From Sandaracinaceae bacterium (GTDB lineage: Bacteria > Myxococcota_A > Polyangia > Polyangiales > Sandaracinaceae), in the NCBI GenBank assembly GCA_020633195.1, contig JACKEC010000014.1, positions 372,001-436,000 on the forward strand: a stretch of 64,000 nucleotides of DNA, read 5' to 3'. The position numbers and the translations under genes are program-made. How positions within the stretch are numbered: position 1 is the stretch's first letter; each line of letters opens with the position of its first letter. The notes under the pieces were generated by a model, which was given only the letters and a program-made list of their open reading frames with translations, was not told the DNA's origin and did not search any database. This document shows positions 43,611 to 52,383 of the stretch, one piece after another.

Positions 43611-44987
43611 CGGCAGCGCCACCTGGACGAGACGCTCGGAGTCCGTGGTTGTACCATCCCCCAGGGTTCCCCAGAAGTTGCGGCCGATGCAGTTCGCCGT
43701 TCCTTCGCGATGAACCAGGCACATGTAGCCGGTGCCGACGCTGAACTGTGAGACGTCGGCGGCTCCGGGAAGCGTGTAAGGGTCGGGTGCCGCAGTGTCA
43801 CCGGTGATGGGTACCCGGAAGTCATAGCCCCAGCAGGTCAGCGTGTCGTCTGCTCTCAGCGCGCACGTTGCTGTCCCGATTCCTGCGGCGCCGACCACGG
43901 ATTGGGCGTCGGTCACTCCGGGCACGTCGACCGGAGCCGGATGCGCGACGGACGCGCCGGAACCAATGCCCAGCATGTTCTCGGCGCCCCAACAGGAAAC
44001 TCGTCCCCCCGTCCGGCGCACGCAGGTCGCAGCACCGCTCACCGCCACCTCCTCGGCATCGGTGAGCCCTGCGACTTCGACGAGAGTCGTGGCCTCTGCG
44101 AGCGACGCTGGGTCCTGACCTAGCTGTCCGAGACTGTTGTCGCCCATACAGAACACACGGCCGTCGCGGCTCGTCGCGCACATGTGGCGGACGCCCACAT
44201 CGACCGTGGCGACCCACGAGCCCGATAGCCCCGAGGGGCTGATATCCGTCGGCTCTGAGACCGCCATGTCGAAGGACAGTGTGCCCCAGCAGTTGAGTCG
44301 GCCCGATGCGAGAATCCCGCATCCGATCCCGTCCCCGAGGTCGAGGTGTGTGGCCGGAGAGAGGATCGTGAACGCGGTCGGGGTCAAGCTCCGGATCAGC
44401 GGCATCATGCCGGATTGCGCCCCCCAACACGTGGAAGTCCCCGTTCGGTCACGAGAGCAAGTGAATCCGTTGCCGGACGAGAAGGAGAAGCCACCAGCAA
44501 CGACCTGCTCGCTGCCCATTGGGAGTGGTGCCTCAACGGGCGTTGGCCGAGTGATCACCGACCCATCACCGATTTGGCCTTGAGCGTTGTAGCCCCAACA
44601 GATCACTTGGCCCGAGGCCCGTCGGGCGCAGCTGTGTGTCGGCCCGCTACTCACATCGATCACGGGATCGAAGCAGTCCCCGTCCCGGCACTCCCATCCC
44701 GTCTCGCACGCGGCGTCGCAGCGACCGCAGTGCTCGACGCTGGTCTGCGTGTCGACGCAGCTCCCGCTGCAGAGCATCTCGGTCCCGGTGCAGCCTGCGT
44801 CGGGGCCGGCGTCGCTCATCGGCCCGGCGTCGCGGTCGCCGGCGTCGACGTCGGAGCCGGCGTCCCGCGCGCCGCCGTCGGAGGCTCCGGCGTCTGGCTC
44901 GCCGTCGTAGGTGAACTCGTCGGGGCTGGGCACGATCAGGCTGCAGCCGGAGAGCCCGACGAGGACGAACATCGTCGCCGCGCGCAT
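43608..44987 (-). CDS. RCC1-repeat lipoprotein
   Basis: 459 aa. The signal MRAATMFVLVGLSGC (Cys15) is followed by a long Asp/Ala/Gly linker (DAGSDVDAGDRDAG) and one Cys cluster (CSGSCVDTQTSVEHCGRCDAAC). Residues about 115-459 form an RCC1/BLIP-II-type beta-propeller: HSCARRASGQVICWGYNAQGQIGDG, MCATSRDGRVFCMGDNSLGQLG and CVRRTGGRVSCWGAENMLGIG, about seven blades with paired Cys. The propeller-coding DNA (43610-44650) has lower GC than the signal/linker part. The start ATG shares a base with the preceding stop (TGATG), so it is coupled to the TPR gene. Confidence 0.87.
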   Translation of the reverse strand: MRAATMFVLVGLSGCSLIVPSPDEFTYDGEPDAGASDGGARDAGSDVDAGDRDAGPMSDAGPDAGCTGTEMLCSGSCVDTQTSVEHCGRCDAACETGWECRDGDCFDPVIDVSSGPTHSCARRASGQVICWGYNAQGQIGDGSVITRPTPVEAPLPMGSEQVVAGGFSFSSGNGFTCSRDRTGTSTCWGAQSGMMPLIRSLTPTAFTILSPATHLDLGDGIGCGILASGRLNCWGTLSFDMAVSEPTDISPSGLSGSWVATVDVGVRHMCATSRDGRVFCMGDNSLGQLGQDPASLAEATTLVEVAGLTDAEEVAVSGAATCVRRTGGRVSCWGAENMLGIGSGASVAHPAPVDVPGVTDAQSVVGAAGIGTATCALRADDTLTCWGYDFRVPITGDTAAPDPYTLPGAADVSQFSVGTGYMCLVHREGTANCIGRNFWGTLGDGTTTDSERLVQVALP

Positions 44988-45718
44988 CAGAAGGTCCCCC
45001 GGACGACGCAGCCGGTAGGCCCGCACGCGGCGGTGGCTTCGGTGTCGCCACCGTCGGTGAGCACGAAGACGAGGACGACGCCGACCGCGGCGACCGCGAG
45101 GCCGCCGAAGAGCAGGCCATCGGCGACGTTCGCGAGGGTCTGCGCGCTCTCGATGCCGGGTCGGGCGTCGGATGGACAACGGGTGTCGACGCAGCCGGCG
45201 CGGGCCGAGTCGCTCTCGCTCAACGCGACGCCGCCGAGGATCGCGCCCCCGATCGCGATGGCGCCACCGACCGCGGCGATCACGGGACCCACGGGCGAGA
45301 CGCCTCCGCCGCTCGTGGGTGGCGCGTCGATCTGCTGGAGCTCGATGCGACGCCTGAGGTCGGCGGCGTGTCGGGTCGCGTCGTCCCGATAGGGGGCGTC
45401 GGCCGGAGCCTCGACGAGGAAGCGCTCGAACCCCTCGAGCGCGACCTGTACGCGGCCGAGGCGCTCGTTGGTCCGGGCGATGTTGAAGATCACGAGCGCC
45501 GCGTTCGGGTGGCCGAGCGCGGCCAACGTGTCGTACGCGCTCTGGTAGCCCTCGAGCGCGAGGGCGTAGTCGCCTGCTTGGTAGTGCTCGTCGGCTCGCT
45601 CGAACTGGGCGCGGGCCTGGGCGACGCGGTGATCCGCGGGCGCCTCCTGCGCGTGGCCGATCGCGCCCGTGAGGAGGAGCGCGATCAGGGTGAGGACGCT
45701 GGCGACTCGGACCATCAT
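44987..45718 (-). CDS. Secreted TPR protein with C-terminal transmembrane segments
   Basis: 243 aa (starts with two Met; ATG 45718 overlaps the upstream stop as ATGA). A signal peptide precedes AQEAPADH. Residues about 30-130 are TPR-like (RAQFERADEHYQAGDYALALEGYQSAYDTLA, ALVIFNIARTNERLGRVQVALEGFERFL). After a short loop come two hydrophobic helices (about 149-171 and 203-225) with a Cys-containing loop between. It could be an envelope scaffold. Middle gene of the MYXO-CTERM/TPR/RCC1 operon. Confidence 0.78.
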   Translation of the reverse strand: MMVRVASVLTLIALLLTGAIGHAQEAPADHRVAQARAQFERADEHYQAGDYALALEGYQSAYDTLAALGHPNAALVIFNIARTNERLGRVQVALEGFERFLVEAPADAPYRDDATRHAADLRRRIELQQIDAPPTSGGGVSPVGPVIAAVGGAIAIGGAILGGVALSESDSARAGCVDTRCPSDARPGIESAQTLANVADGLLFGGLAVAAVGVVLVFVLTDGGDTEATAACGPTGCVVRGTF

Positions 45719-46728
45719 GCCCGCTCATCGTCCGGGACGCGGCGGCGGTTGCGTCGGCGTCGGGCGATCCACGCGAGCCCGAGGAGCGCGACGGCGAGCG
45801 CGGCGGGCGAGCCGGGGCTCGGGGCCGCGGCGCGGCAGCTGCAACCGTCGCTCGGGGGGGTGACGGTTTCGCCGGCGTCGACGTCCGTGGTGGCTCCTCC
45901 GTCGACGTCGGGCGTTCCACCTCCGTCGACGTCGGGGGTGCCGGCGTCGGTGCCCATCACGCCGGCGTCGGTGCCCGGGACGACGCCCGAGGGGAAGACG
46001 CTGAGGCGGATCCCCCAGTCACCGCCGATGCCGCCGCCGGGGACGCCTTCATTCCAGAACCAGCCAGCGCCGCCGGCGTAGATGAAGCTGCGCTCGTTGG
46101 CGATGAGGCCGTCGTTGTCGCGCATGGGGTAGCCGCCCGCCGGCTCGAGGGGGGCGGCGCACAGGTTGCTCGTGCCCGCCTCGCCGACGGGGAGGGTGAT
46201 CACGACGCGGAGGTAGGTCCCCGACGCGACGGTGATGGGCATGCCCATGTCGTCGGCGACCTCGAGGCGGTTGAACATGAGCTCGTAGAGGCCCATGTCG
46301 TTCTCGACGCTGAGGCCGAGGGGGACGGCGTCGCTCGCCCAGACCAGCGTCTCGGTGGCCGACCACTCGCCGGTCTCGGGCAAGGCGAGGATGCTCCCCG
46401 TGGGCACGGTGTCGCCCGCGTAGATCGCCATCGCCGCCGTGACGGTGCCGCCGCTCCGCTGCGGGACGCACATCGACGCCTCGACGTGGGCCGCGCCGAG
46501 CGCGACCTCGATGGCGTCGATGGTGAGCGGGAAGTCGGTGGGCTCGAGGCCGCGCCGCCCCGAGGGCAGCTCCCGGAAGATCACACCGAACTGCTCGCCC
46601 GCGCAGAAGCCGCAGGTGATCGAGGTCGGGGTGTCGGCGCTCAGGGTGTCGTGGATCACGCGGAGCTGGGCCGACGCGGCGGTGGGGACGAGGAGGCCGA
46701 GGCAGGTGAAGAGGGCGAGGCGACGCAT
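45715..46728 (-). CDS. MYXO-CTERM-anchored secreted protein
   Basis: 337 aa. The signal peptide MRRLALFTCLGLLVPTAASA is followed by a beta-rich ectodomain with three or more Cys, then a low-complexity Asp/Gly/Thr stretch (GTDAGTPDVDGGGTPDVDGGATTDVDAG), a Cys pair (DGCSCRAAA), a hydrophobic helix (PAALAVALLGLAWIA) and an Arg tail (RRRRNRR). This C-terminus fits the MYXO-CTERM sorting signal of myxobacteria, so the protein is probably processed and surface-anchored. It is the first gene of a three-gene overlapping operon. Confidence 0.85.
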   Translation of the reverse strand: MRRLALFTCLGLLVPTAASAQLRVIHDTLSADTPTSITCGFCAGEQFGVIFRELPSGRRGLEPTDFPLTIDAIEVALGAAHVEASMCVPQRSGGTVTAAMAIYAGDTVPTGSILALPETGEWSATETLVWASDAVPLGLSVENDMGLYELMFNRLEVADDMGMPITVASGTYLRVVITLPVGEAGTSNLCAAPLEPAGGYPMRDNDGLIANERSFIYAGGAGWFWNEGVPGGGIGGDWGIRLSVFPSGVVPGTDAGVMGTDAGTPDVDGGGTPDVDGGATTDVDAGETVTPPSDGCSCRAAAPSPGSPAALAVALLGLAWIARRRRNRRRVPDDERA

Positions 46729-46742
46729 CCAGGGAGCGTACC

Positions 46743-47780
46743 TCAGGCCTCGGGGTCCTCCTCGAGCTTCGCGAGGGCCCACGCCGCGGCGTCGCGGACG
46801 GCGTCGTCGTCGTGCTCCGCGGCGGCGCGCCGCAGGACGGGGAGGTGGCGGCGGTCGCCGCGGTTGCCCAGGACGAGCGCGGCGTTGCGCGCGAGCGAGG
46901 CGCGGCCAGCGCGGCGGAGGGGGCTGCCCTGGGCCCACTCGACGTGCTCGGCCTCGGACATCTCGAGCAGCGACGCGGCCTCCACGTCGAGGCGCGGGTG
47001 CGCCGCGAAGGGCTCGGTGGTCGACGCCGGCGGCGGCGCCGCGCGGTTGAAGGGACAGACGTCTTGACACGCGTCGCAGCCGAAGAGGTGCGCCCCGAGC
47101 CCGTCGCGCAGGTCGACGGGGATGGGGCCCTCGTGCTCGATCGTGAGGTACGAGAGGCAGCGACGGGCGTCGAGGACGCGCGGCCCCTCGAACGCGTCGG
47201 TCGGGCACGCGTCCAGGCACAGGCGGCACTCGCCGCAGCGCTCCTGCATCGGCGCGTCCACGGGCAGCGGCGCGTCGGTGACGAGGACCGACAAGAAGAC
47301 GTGCGATCCGAGACCCGGGACGATCAGGCAGCTGTTCTTGCCGAGGAACCCGAGGCCGGCGCGCTGCGCCCACGCGCGCTCGAGCACGGGGAGGCTGTCG
47401 GTCCCCGGGCGCGCGCGGAAGCCGTGACCGCGCACGAGGTCGGCGAGCTTGCGCATGCGCTTGCCGACGACGTTGTGGTAGTCGCGGCCCTGCGCGTACC
47501 GAGCGACCACACCCGGTGAAGGACCGCGCGGGGGCTCGTCGCGAGCGAACGGCGTGGCGAGCGCGACGACGCGGAGCGCGCCGGGGAGCATGGCCTCGTG
47601 CGACGGGTCGAGGCGGACGGCGAGCGTGTCCTCCATCCAGGTCATCGACGCGTGCTGGCCCGCCGCGATCCAGCGCCGCAGGGCGACCTCGTCGCGGCCG
47701 AGCGGCTCGACCGGCGCGACCCCGAGGCGGGCGAAGCCGAGCTCCTCCGCGAGGGCCTCGAGCTGCGAGCGCAGCGTCAA
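46743..47780 (-). CDS. queG: Epoxyqueuosine reductase QueG
   Basis: 345 aa. Last step of queuosine biosynthesis in tRNA, cobalamin-dependent. Two 4Fe-4S clusters are encoded: CGECRLCLDACPTDAF and CDACQDVCPFN, the second with the linker Cys in the first block's neighbourhood. N-terminal ARLGVAPVEPLG and YAQGRDYHNVV match the cobalamin-binding domain. A HEAT-like C-terminal tail (RASLARNAALVLGNRGDRRHLPVLRRAA) is present. The start is TTG and overlaps the stop of the upstream regulator gene (TTGA). Confidence 0.94.
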   Translation of the reverse strand: MTLRSQLEALAEELGFARLGVAPVEPLGRDEVALRRWIAAGQHASMTWMEDTLAVRLDPSHEAMLPGALRVVALATPFARDEPPRGPSPGVVARYAQGRDYHNVVGKRMRKLADLVRGHGFRARPGTDSLPVLERAWAQRAGLGFLGKNSCLIVPGLGSHVFLSVLVTDAPLPVDAPMQERCGECRLCLDACPTDAFEGPRVLDARRCLSYLTIEHEGPIPVDLRDGLGAHLFGCDACQDVCPFNRAAPPPASTTEPFAAHPRLDVEAASLLEMSEAEHVEWAQGSPLRRAGRASLARNAALVLGNRGDRRHLPVLRRAAAEHDDDAVRDAAAWALAKLEEDPEA

Positions 47781-50700
47781 GGCAGCGGCGGGACGTAGCG
47801 CGTGGTGCCGGCGCGGACGGCGACCCAGACGAAGTCCGTGTGATCGCCGCGCGAGAACGTGACGTGGTGGACGCCGGGATCGAGCGCCACGCCGACCGCG
47901 GCGGACTGGACCTCCACGACCCGGTCGCCGATCTCGACTCGCATCGCGACGCCCGAGGGGCTCGGCTCGACGACGAGGAGCCCCTGGCCCTCGCCGACGG
48001 AGACGCCGAGCGCGGCCACGCCCGGCTCCTCGCGGCCGTACGGGACGGGGAGGTCGGGATCGACGGGGGCGACGGTGGGCTCCTCGACGGGGTCCTCCAC
48101 GGTCGCCGGCTCCGGGCGCGGCGTGGTGGTGGCCGGCTCCGGCGGCGTGCCCGCGGGCTCGGTCGGCGGCACGGGGCCCTCGGGGGTCTCCGGCGCGGCG
48201 GGATCGCCGAGGACGAGGCGCAGGCCGACGAAGCCGAGGACGCCGAGCACGAGCGCGACGAGCGCCCAGCCCATCAGCCCCATGCCCTCGTCGTTGCCCT
48301 TGGGCTGGGCGACCGCGGCCGCGGCCGCCGGAGCGGCGGAGAGGGGGCGCGGCGGCGGGACGGCGAGGGGCTCCTCGTCGTCGGCGGCGGTGCGGAGCGC
48401 CGGTGGCGGGGGGACGCTCAGCTGAACGGGCTCGGTCGAGAGGGAGACGGGCTCATCCTCTTCGTCGGGCTCGTCGTCTTCGTCTTCGTCGTCCTCTTCG
48501 TCGTCTTCGTCCGCCTCGTCCGCGTCGGCGTCCGCGTCGGCGTCCGCGTCGGCGTCCGCGTCGGCGTCCGCGTCGGCGTCCGCGTCGGCGTCCGCGTCAG
48601 CGTCAGCGTCCGCTTCCGAGTCGTCGTCGTCCTCGTCTTGGACGATGGTGAGCTCGCTCGAGATCTCGACGTCGTCGGCCTTCGGCGCGGCGACCTCGTC
48701 GCCGAACGGCTCGTCGAGCGCCGGTCCGGGGTCCCGGACCTCGAGCTCGAGGGTGTCGGCGTCGTCGTCGACCAGCTCGCCCTCGGCGGCCGGGTCGACG
48801 ATCTCCATCGTCGGTCGCTCGAGCGGCGTCGGTCGGGAGCGCCGCTCCTCGATCGAGTCATCGGACGACCTCCGCGGAGGCGGCGGCAAGCGGGGCGGGG
48901 TGGCCGGCCCTCGCTCGGCCGCGTCGACCATCATCTGCTCGGTCTGCAGGACGATCTCCGCCGTCGTCTCCTCGTGCGGGAGCCAGCTCAGCGTCCCTTG
49001 CTCGTCGTGCTCGGACAGCTCCGGGTGCAGCCCCATCACGCGCGCCTCGCGGGCGAGGGCGATGCGGTCCTCGCCGTCGGGGCCCCAGACGCGGCGGATG
49101 GCGCCCTGGCGCGCGAGGTCGACGAGGAACTCCTCGAGCATCAGCGGCTCGACGTCGCCGCCGATGAGCAGGTCGCGCGGGCCCATCCCGGAGCGCAGCG
49201 GGGTCACCACGCGCTCGAGCTCCTCGGGCGACGACGCCATCACCCCGTGCAGGACGTCCTCGTCGAGGTCGACGCGGACCGCCTTGGCGAGGTTCTTCCC
49301 GCTCACCGCGTCCACGCGCGCCGCGAGCTCGACGATCGCGTCCTGCATGATCTCGTGGAGCGTCTTCTCGATGCGGTTGCGCGCCGGCCCGTCGGCGTCG
49401 GCGATCGTGTAGCGGCCGGTGGTCGCCCCGAGCAGGCCGACGAGCATCTCCTCGCCGCGCCGGAACCCACCGTCGGCGGCGGTGCGCGTGACGTCGGTGA
49501 TCTCGCCACCCCGAAGGTCCACCTCGTAGAGGCTCGACGGGTCGCGGACGGTGACGCGCGCGTCGGGGCGCGCCTCCGCGACGGTCTCGAGGAGGATGGC
49601 CACGCCGACCTCTTCGAGCCGGCCGCGCACGTCGCCGCCGGCCTCGAGGCGAGACTCGAGCCGCGCCCGCGGCCGGAGCGCGTCGCGGATCGCCCCCAGG
49701 ATCTGAGCGCCGCCCGCCTCCTTGCGCAGGTAGCCGCTGGCGCCCGCCTTGAGCTGCCGCATCCGCTGGAGGAAGTCCTCCTTCCAGCTGATGAGGATCA
49801 CCGGCACGTCCGCGAGCATCGGGTCGCGCTTGAGCGCGCGGGTCAGCCCGAAGCCGTCGAGGCGGGGCATCAGGATGTCGCTGATGATGAGGTCCGGCCG
49901 GTTCAGGCGCGCCTTGTCGAGCGCCTCGATTCCGTCGTCGGCCTCGATCGCGATGGCGCCGTGCTCGCGCAGGAGCCCGGCGAAGAACCAGACCACCGCG
50001 GGGTCGTCGTCGACGACGAGGACCCGCCGGTTCGCGAGGTCGACGGTCTCGTCCTCGGGGATGGGGGCTTGCTCGCCGACGACGGAGACGAACGACGGGC
50101 CCCCGCGCTGCGGCCCCTCGCGGAAGCGCACGCGACCGCCGCTCCGCTCTGCGAGGTGCGCGCGCACGCGCCCGATCGCGCTCCACGTCGCCGCGAGGAG
50201 CGGCGTCCCGTCGCCCATCGGGATCGAGATGTCCTTGCCGCTTGCCGCCGTCTCGACGAGCCCGCGGCGCACCTCCTCGGCGATGCGGTCCGCGATCTCC
50301 TCGACGGTGAGGTCGCCGGTCAGCGTCGACGCGCCGCGCGCCCCGCCGAGGACGGAGGCGACGCGCTGCACGGTCTCCATCAAGCGGATCGGATCGAAGG
50401 GCTTGAGCAGCGCCTCGTCCGCGCCGGCCTCTCGCACCGCGATCGGGTCGAGCGCGGACCCCGGCGGCAGGAGCAGCACGACCGGCACGAAGTCGGTCAG
50501 CGGGTCCTCGCGGAGCCGCCCGATCAGGTTGCTGCCGGCGCGCAGGATGAGGCCGCGATCCGCGAGCACGATGTCCGGCGCCCCCGAGCGCGCCAGCCGC
50601 AGCGCGTCCTCGGGGTCCTCCGCGGCGAGCATCTCGAAGCGCTCGGGCGGGAGCGCCGCGCGGATCCGCGCCTGCCACTCGGGGGCGTCGAGGACGAGCA

Positions 50701-51142
50701 CGCTGATGATCGTCTCGACGCTCGGGGCTCGATCCGGCTGCGGCTTCGGCGGGTGGCTCGGGTAGCCGCTGGTCCGCCCCCCGGGGCCCGGCGGGATCGT
50801 CTCGCCGCTCGGCGCCGCCTCGCGGCCGAGGGCCGGGATGGTCGCCGCGAGCATCGTGAGGTCGTCGAGCTCCCGCTGGCTGAACGGGCGGTTCTTGCGA
50901 CGCACGCCGTCGATCCGGGCCACCGCGTCGCGGATGGCGTCGGCCAGCGCGCCGATCCGAAACACCTGCGCGCTCGCGTACAAGGCGTGGAGCCGCCGGC
51001 GGAGCTCGTCGCGGCTGCGCGGATCGCCCGGGGCCCCAGCCAGCAGCGCGAGGGAGGCGCGGACCTCGCGCGCCTTCTTCGGCAGGGACTCCACGAAGCG
51101 CTCCCGCGCTACGCCCAGCGCGGTCTGGCGGCTCTCGGCCAT
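47777..51142 (-). CDS. 1121-aa double-receiver membrane protein with Asp-Ala repeat and PEGA-like end
   Basis: Domains in order: a helical HPt-like N-terminus (about 1-110); a divergent receiver domain (about 146-262, DIVLADRG, LLKPFD); a canonical receiver (about 372-490) with VLVVDDD, the phospho-acceptor Asp in SDILMPRLDG and the Lys in YLRKEAG; a DUF4388/PATAN-like region (about 500-720); an acidic linker with (AD)16 (about 843-874); one transmembrane helix (about 952-976, GLMGWALVALVLGVLGFVGL); a Pro/Glu stretch; and a beta-rich C-terminal domain (GVALDPGVHHVTFSRGDHTDFVWVAV) like PEGA. The receivers are cytoplasmic and the PEGA end is outside. It is probably a gliding or motility-type scaffold, but this is inference. 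Coupled to queG. Confidence 0.8.
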   Translation of the reverse strand: MAESRQTALGVARERFVESLPKKAREVRASLALLAGAPGDPRSRDELRRRLHALYASAQVFRIGALADAIRDAVARIDGVRRKNRPFSQRELDDLTMLAATIPALGREAAPSGETIPPGPGGRTSGYPSHPPKPQPDRAPSVETIISVLVLDAPEWQARIRAALPPERFEMLAAEDPEDALRLARSGAPDIVLADRGLILRAGSNLIGRLREDPLTDFVPVVLLLPPGSALDPIAVREAGADEALLKPFDPIRLMETVQRVASVLGGARGASTLTGDLTVEEIADRIAEEVRRGLVETAASGKDISIPMGDGTPLLAATWSAIGRVRAHLAERSGGRVRFREGPQRGGPSFVSVVGEQAPIPEDETVDLANRRVLVVDDDPAVVWFFAGLLREHGAIAIEADDGIEALDKARLNRPDLIISDILMPRLDGFGLTRALKRDPMLADVPVILISWKEDFLQRMRQLKAGASGYLRKEAGGAQILGAIRDALRPRARLESRLEAGGDVRGRLEEVGVAILLETVAEARPDARVTVRDPSSLYEVDLRGGEITDVTRTAADGGFRRGEEMLVGLLGATTGRYTIADADGPARNRIEKTLHEIMQDAIVELAARVDAVSGKNLAKAVRVDLDEDVLHGVMASSPEELERVVTPLRSGMGPRDLLIGGDVEPLMLEEFLVDLARQGAIRRVWGPDGEDRIALAREARVMGLHPELSEHDEQGTLSWLPHEETTAEIVLQTEQMMVDAAERGPATPPRLPPPPRRSSDDSIEERRSRPTPLERPTMEIVDPAAEGELVDDDADTLELEVRDPGPALDEPFGDEVAAPKADDVEISSELTIVQDEDDDDSEADADADADADADADADADADADADADADADADEADEDDEEDDEDEDDEPDEEDEPVSLSTEPVQLSVPPPPALRTAADDEEPLAVPPPRPLSAAPAAAAAVAQPKGNDEGMGLMGWALVALVLGVLGFVGLRLVLGDPAAPETPEGPVPPTEPAGTPPEPATTTPRPEPATVEDPVEEPTVAPVDPDLPVPYGREEPGVAALGVSVGEGQGLLVVEPSPSGVAMRVEIGDRVVEVQSAAVGVALDPGVHHVTFSRGDHTDFVWVAVRAGTTRYVPPLP
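48519..48612. repeat. 12-bp tandem repeat encoding poly(Asp-Ala)
   Basis: About seven copies of GGCGTCCGCGTC (plus-strand view) with slight changes at the end. On the minus strand it encodes alternating Asp-Ala (about 16 pairs) in the acidic linker of the 1121-aa protein. It is prone to copy-number change in steps of four residues and keeps the frame. Confidence 0.9.
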
Positions 51143-51238
51143 GCGAGGCGCATACTAGCAGCCTCCCGAACGAGCAGCCGCATCCCTTGCGAGCGGCGGC
51201 ATGCGCGTCGCCCCCGACCTTGCTACGTGGGGGTCGCG

Positions 51239-52276
51239 ATGCACTTCGTGGACGAGGTCGAGATCGAGCTCATCGCCGGCGACGGCGGGGACGGGTGCGT
51301 CGCGTTCCGGCGGGAGAAGTTCCGCCCGCTCGGGGGCCCGTCCGGCGGGGATGGCGGCGACGGCGGCGACGTGATCTTCGTCGCGACCACGCGCCTCGGG
51401 ACGCTCATGGACCTGCGCTACCGCCGCAAGGTGGCCGCCGAGCGCGGCGAGCACGGGCGCGGCAAGGACCAGTACGGCAAGGCCGGCGCCGACGCGGTCA
51501 TCGAGGTCCCGGTGGGGACGCAGGTGTACGACGCGGAGACCGGCGAGCTGCTGTTCGACTTCGACGAGGCCGAGCGCCCCGAGGTGGTGGCGCACGGAGG
51601 GCAGGGCGGCCGCGGCAACATCCACTTCGCGACCCCGACCGAGCGGGCGCCCCGCAAGGCCGAGCGGGGCACGCCCGGCGAGCGCCGCGACGTCCGCCTC
51701 GAGCTGAAGCTCCTCGCCGACGTGGGCCTGCTCGGGTTCCCGAACGTGGGCAAGAGCACGCTCATCGCGCGCATCTCCCGCGCGCGCCCGAAGATCGCCG
51801 ACTACCCCTTCACCACGCTGACGCCGAACCTCGGCGTGGTGCACCGTGACGTCGATCGCACCTTCGTGGTCGCCGACATCCCCGGCCTGATCGAGGGCGC
51901 CGCCGAGGGGCTCGGGCTCGGCCACCGCTTCCTCAAGCACGTCGAGCGGTGCCGCGCGCTGCTGCACATCGTCGCGCTCGATCCGGATCCGGAGCGCGAG
52001 CCGCTCCGCGACTTCGACGCGCTCAACGGGGAGCTCGAGCGCTTCGATCCCGAGCTCGCGGCGCGGCCGATGCTCGTCGCGCTCAGCAAGCGCGACCTCC
52101 CCGAGACGCGCGAGGCCGAGGACGCGCTGCGCGAGCAGCTCCGCGAGCGGGGCCACGAGCTGCTCGTCTTCAGCGCCGCGACCAACGACGGCGTGGAGCC
52201 CCTCCTCGACGCGCTCGAGCGGCTCCTCGCGGAGCACCCCGATCGCCCCGCGCCGCGCAGCGAGCCGCTCGAGTAG
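51239..52276 (+). CDS. obg: GTPase Obg/CgtA
   Basis: 345 aa. Ribosome-associated GTPase for 50S maturation and stress control. The Gly-rich OBG fold FVDEVEIELIAGDGGDGCVAFRREKF is followed by GGPSGGDGGDGGDVIF and VVAHGGQGGRGNIHF. The G domain: G1 GFPNVGKSTL, G2 region YPFTTLTPNLG, G3 DIPGLIEGA, G4-like SKRD (in LVALSKRDLPE), G5-like FSAATNDG. The start ATG is preceded by TACGTG and GGGGG. Divergent from the double-receiver gene. Confidence 0.96.
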   Translation: MHFVDEVEIELIAGDGGDGCVAFRREKFRPLGGPSGGDGGDGGDVIFVATTRLGTLMDLRYRRKVAAERGEHGRGKDQYGKAGADAVIEVPVGTQVYDAETGELLFDFDEAERPEVVAHGGQGGRGNIHFATPTERAPRKAERGTPGERRDVRLELKLLADVGLLGFPNVGKSTLIARISRARPKIADYPFTTLTPNLGVVHRDVDRTFVVADIPGLIEGAAEGLGLGHRFLKHVERCRALLHIVALDPDPEREPLRDFDALNGELERFDPELAARPMLVALSKRDLPETREAEDALREQLRERGHELLVFSAATNDGVEPLLDALERLLAEHPDRPAPRSEPLE

Positions 52277-52383
52277 CGCGACGAACCGCGGCTTTTTTGC
52301 GCCCCTCGATCCGAGCGTGGTACCGCCGACGCGATGACCACGCGCGCGAGTTGGGCGACGGCTCGCGGCGGAGGGGAGGATGC

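Noticed and set aside
47516..51238. Upstream extension of the obg frame over antisense regulator DNA
   Set aside because: Obg homology begins exactly at the ATG at 51239; the upstream part is antisense to the double-receiver gene.
52292..52298. T-run after obg as a terminator
   Set aside because: TTTTTT is present, but the preceding stem is only 4 bp (CGCG/CGCG); too weak to call.
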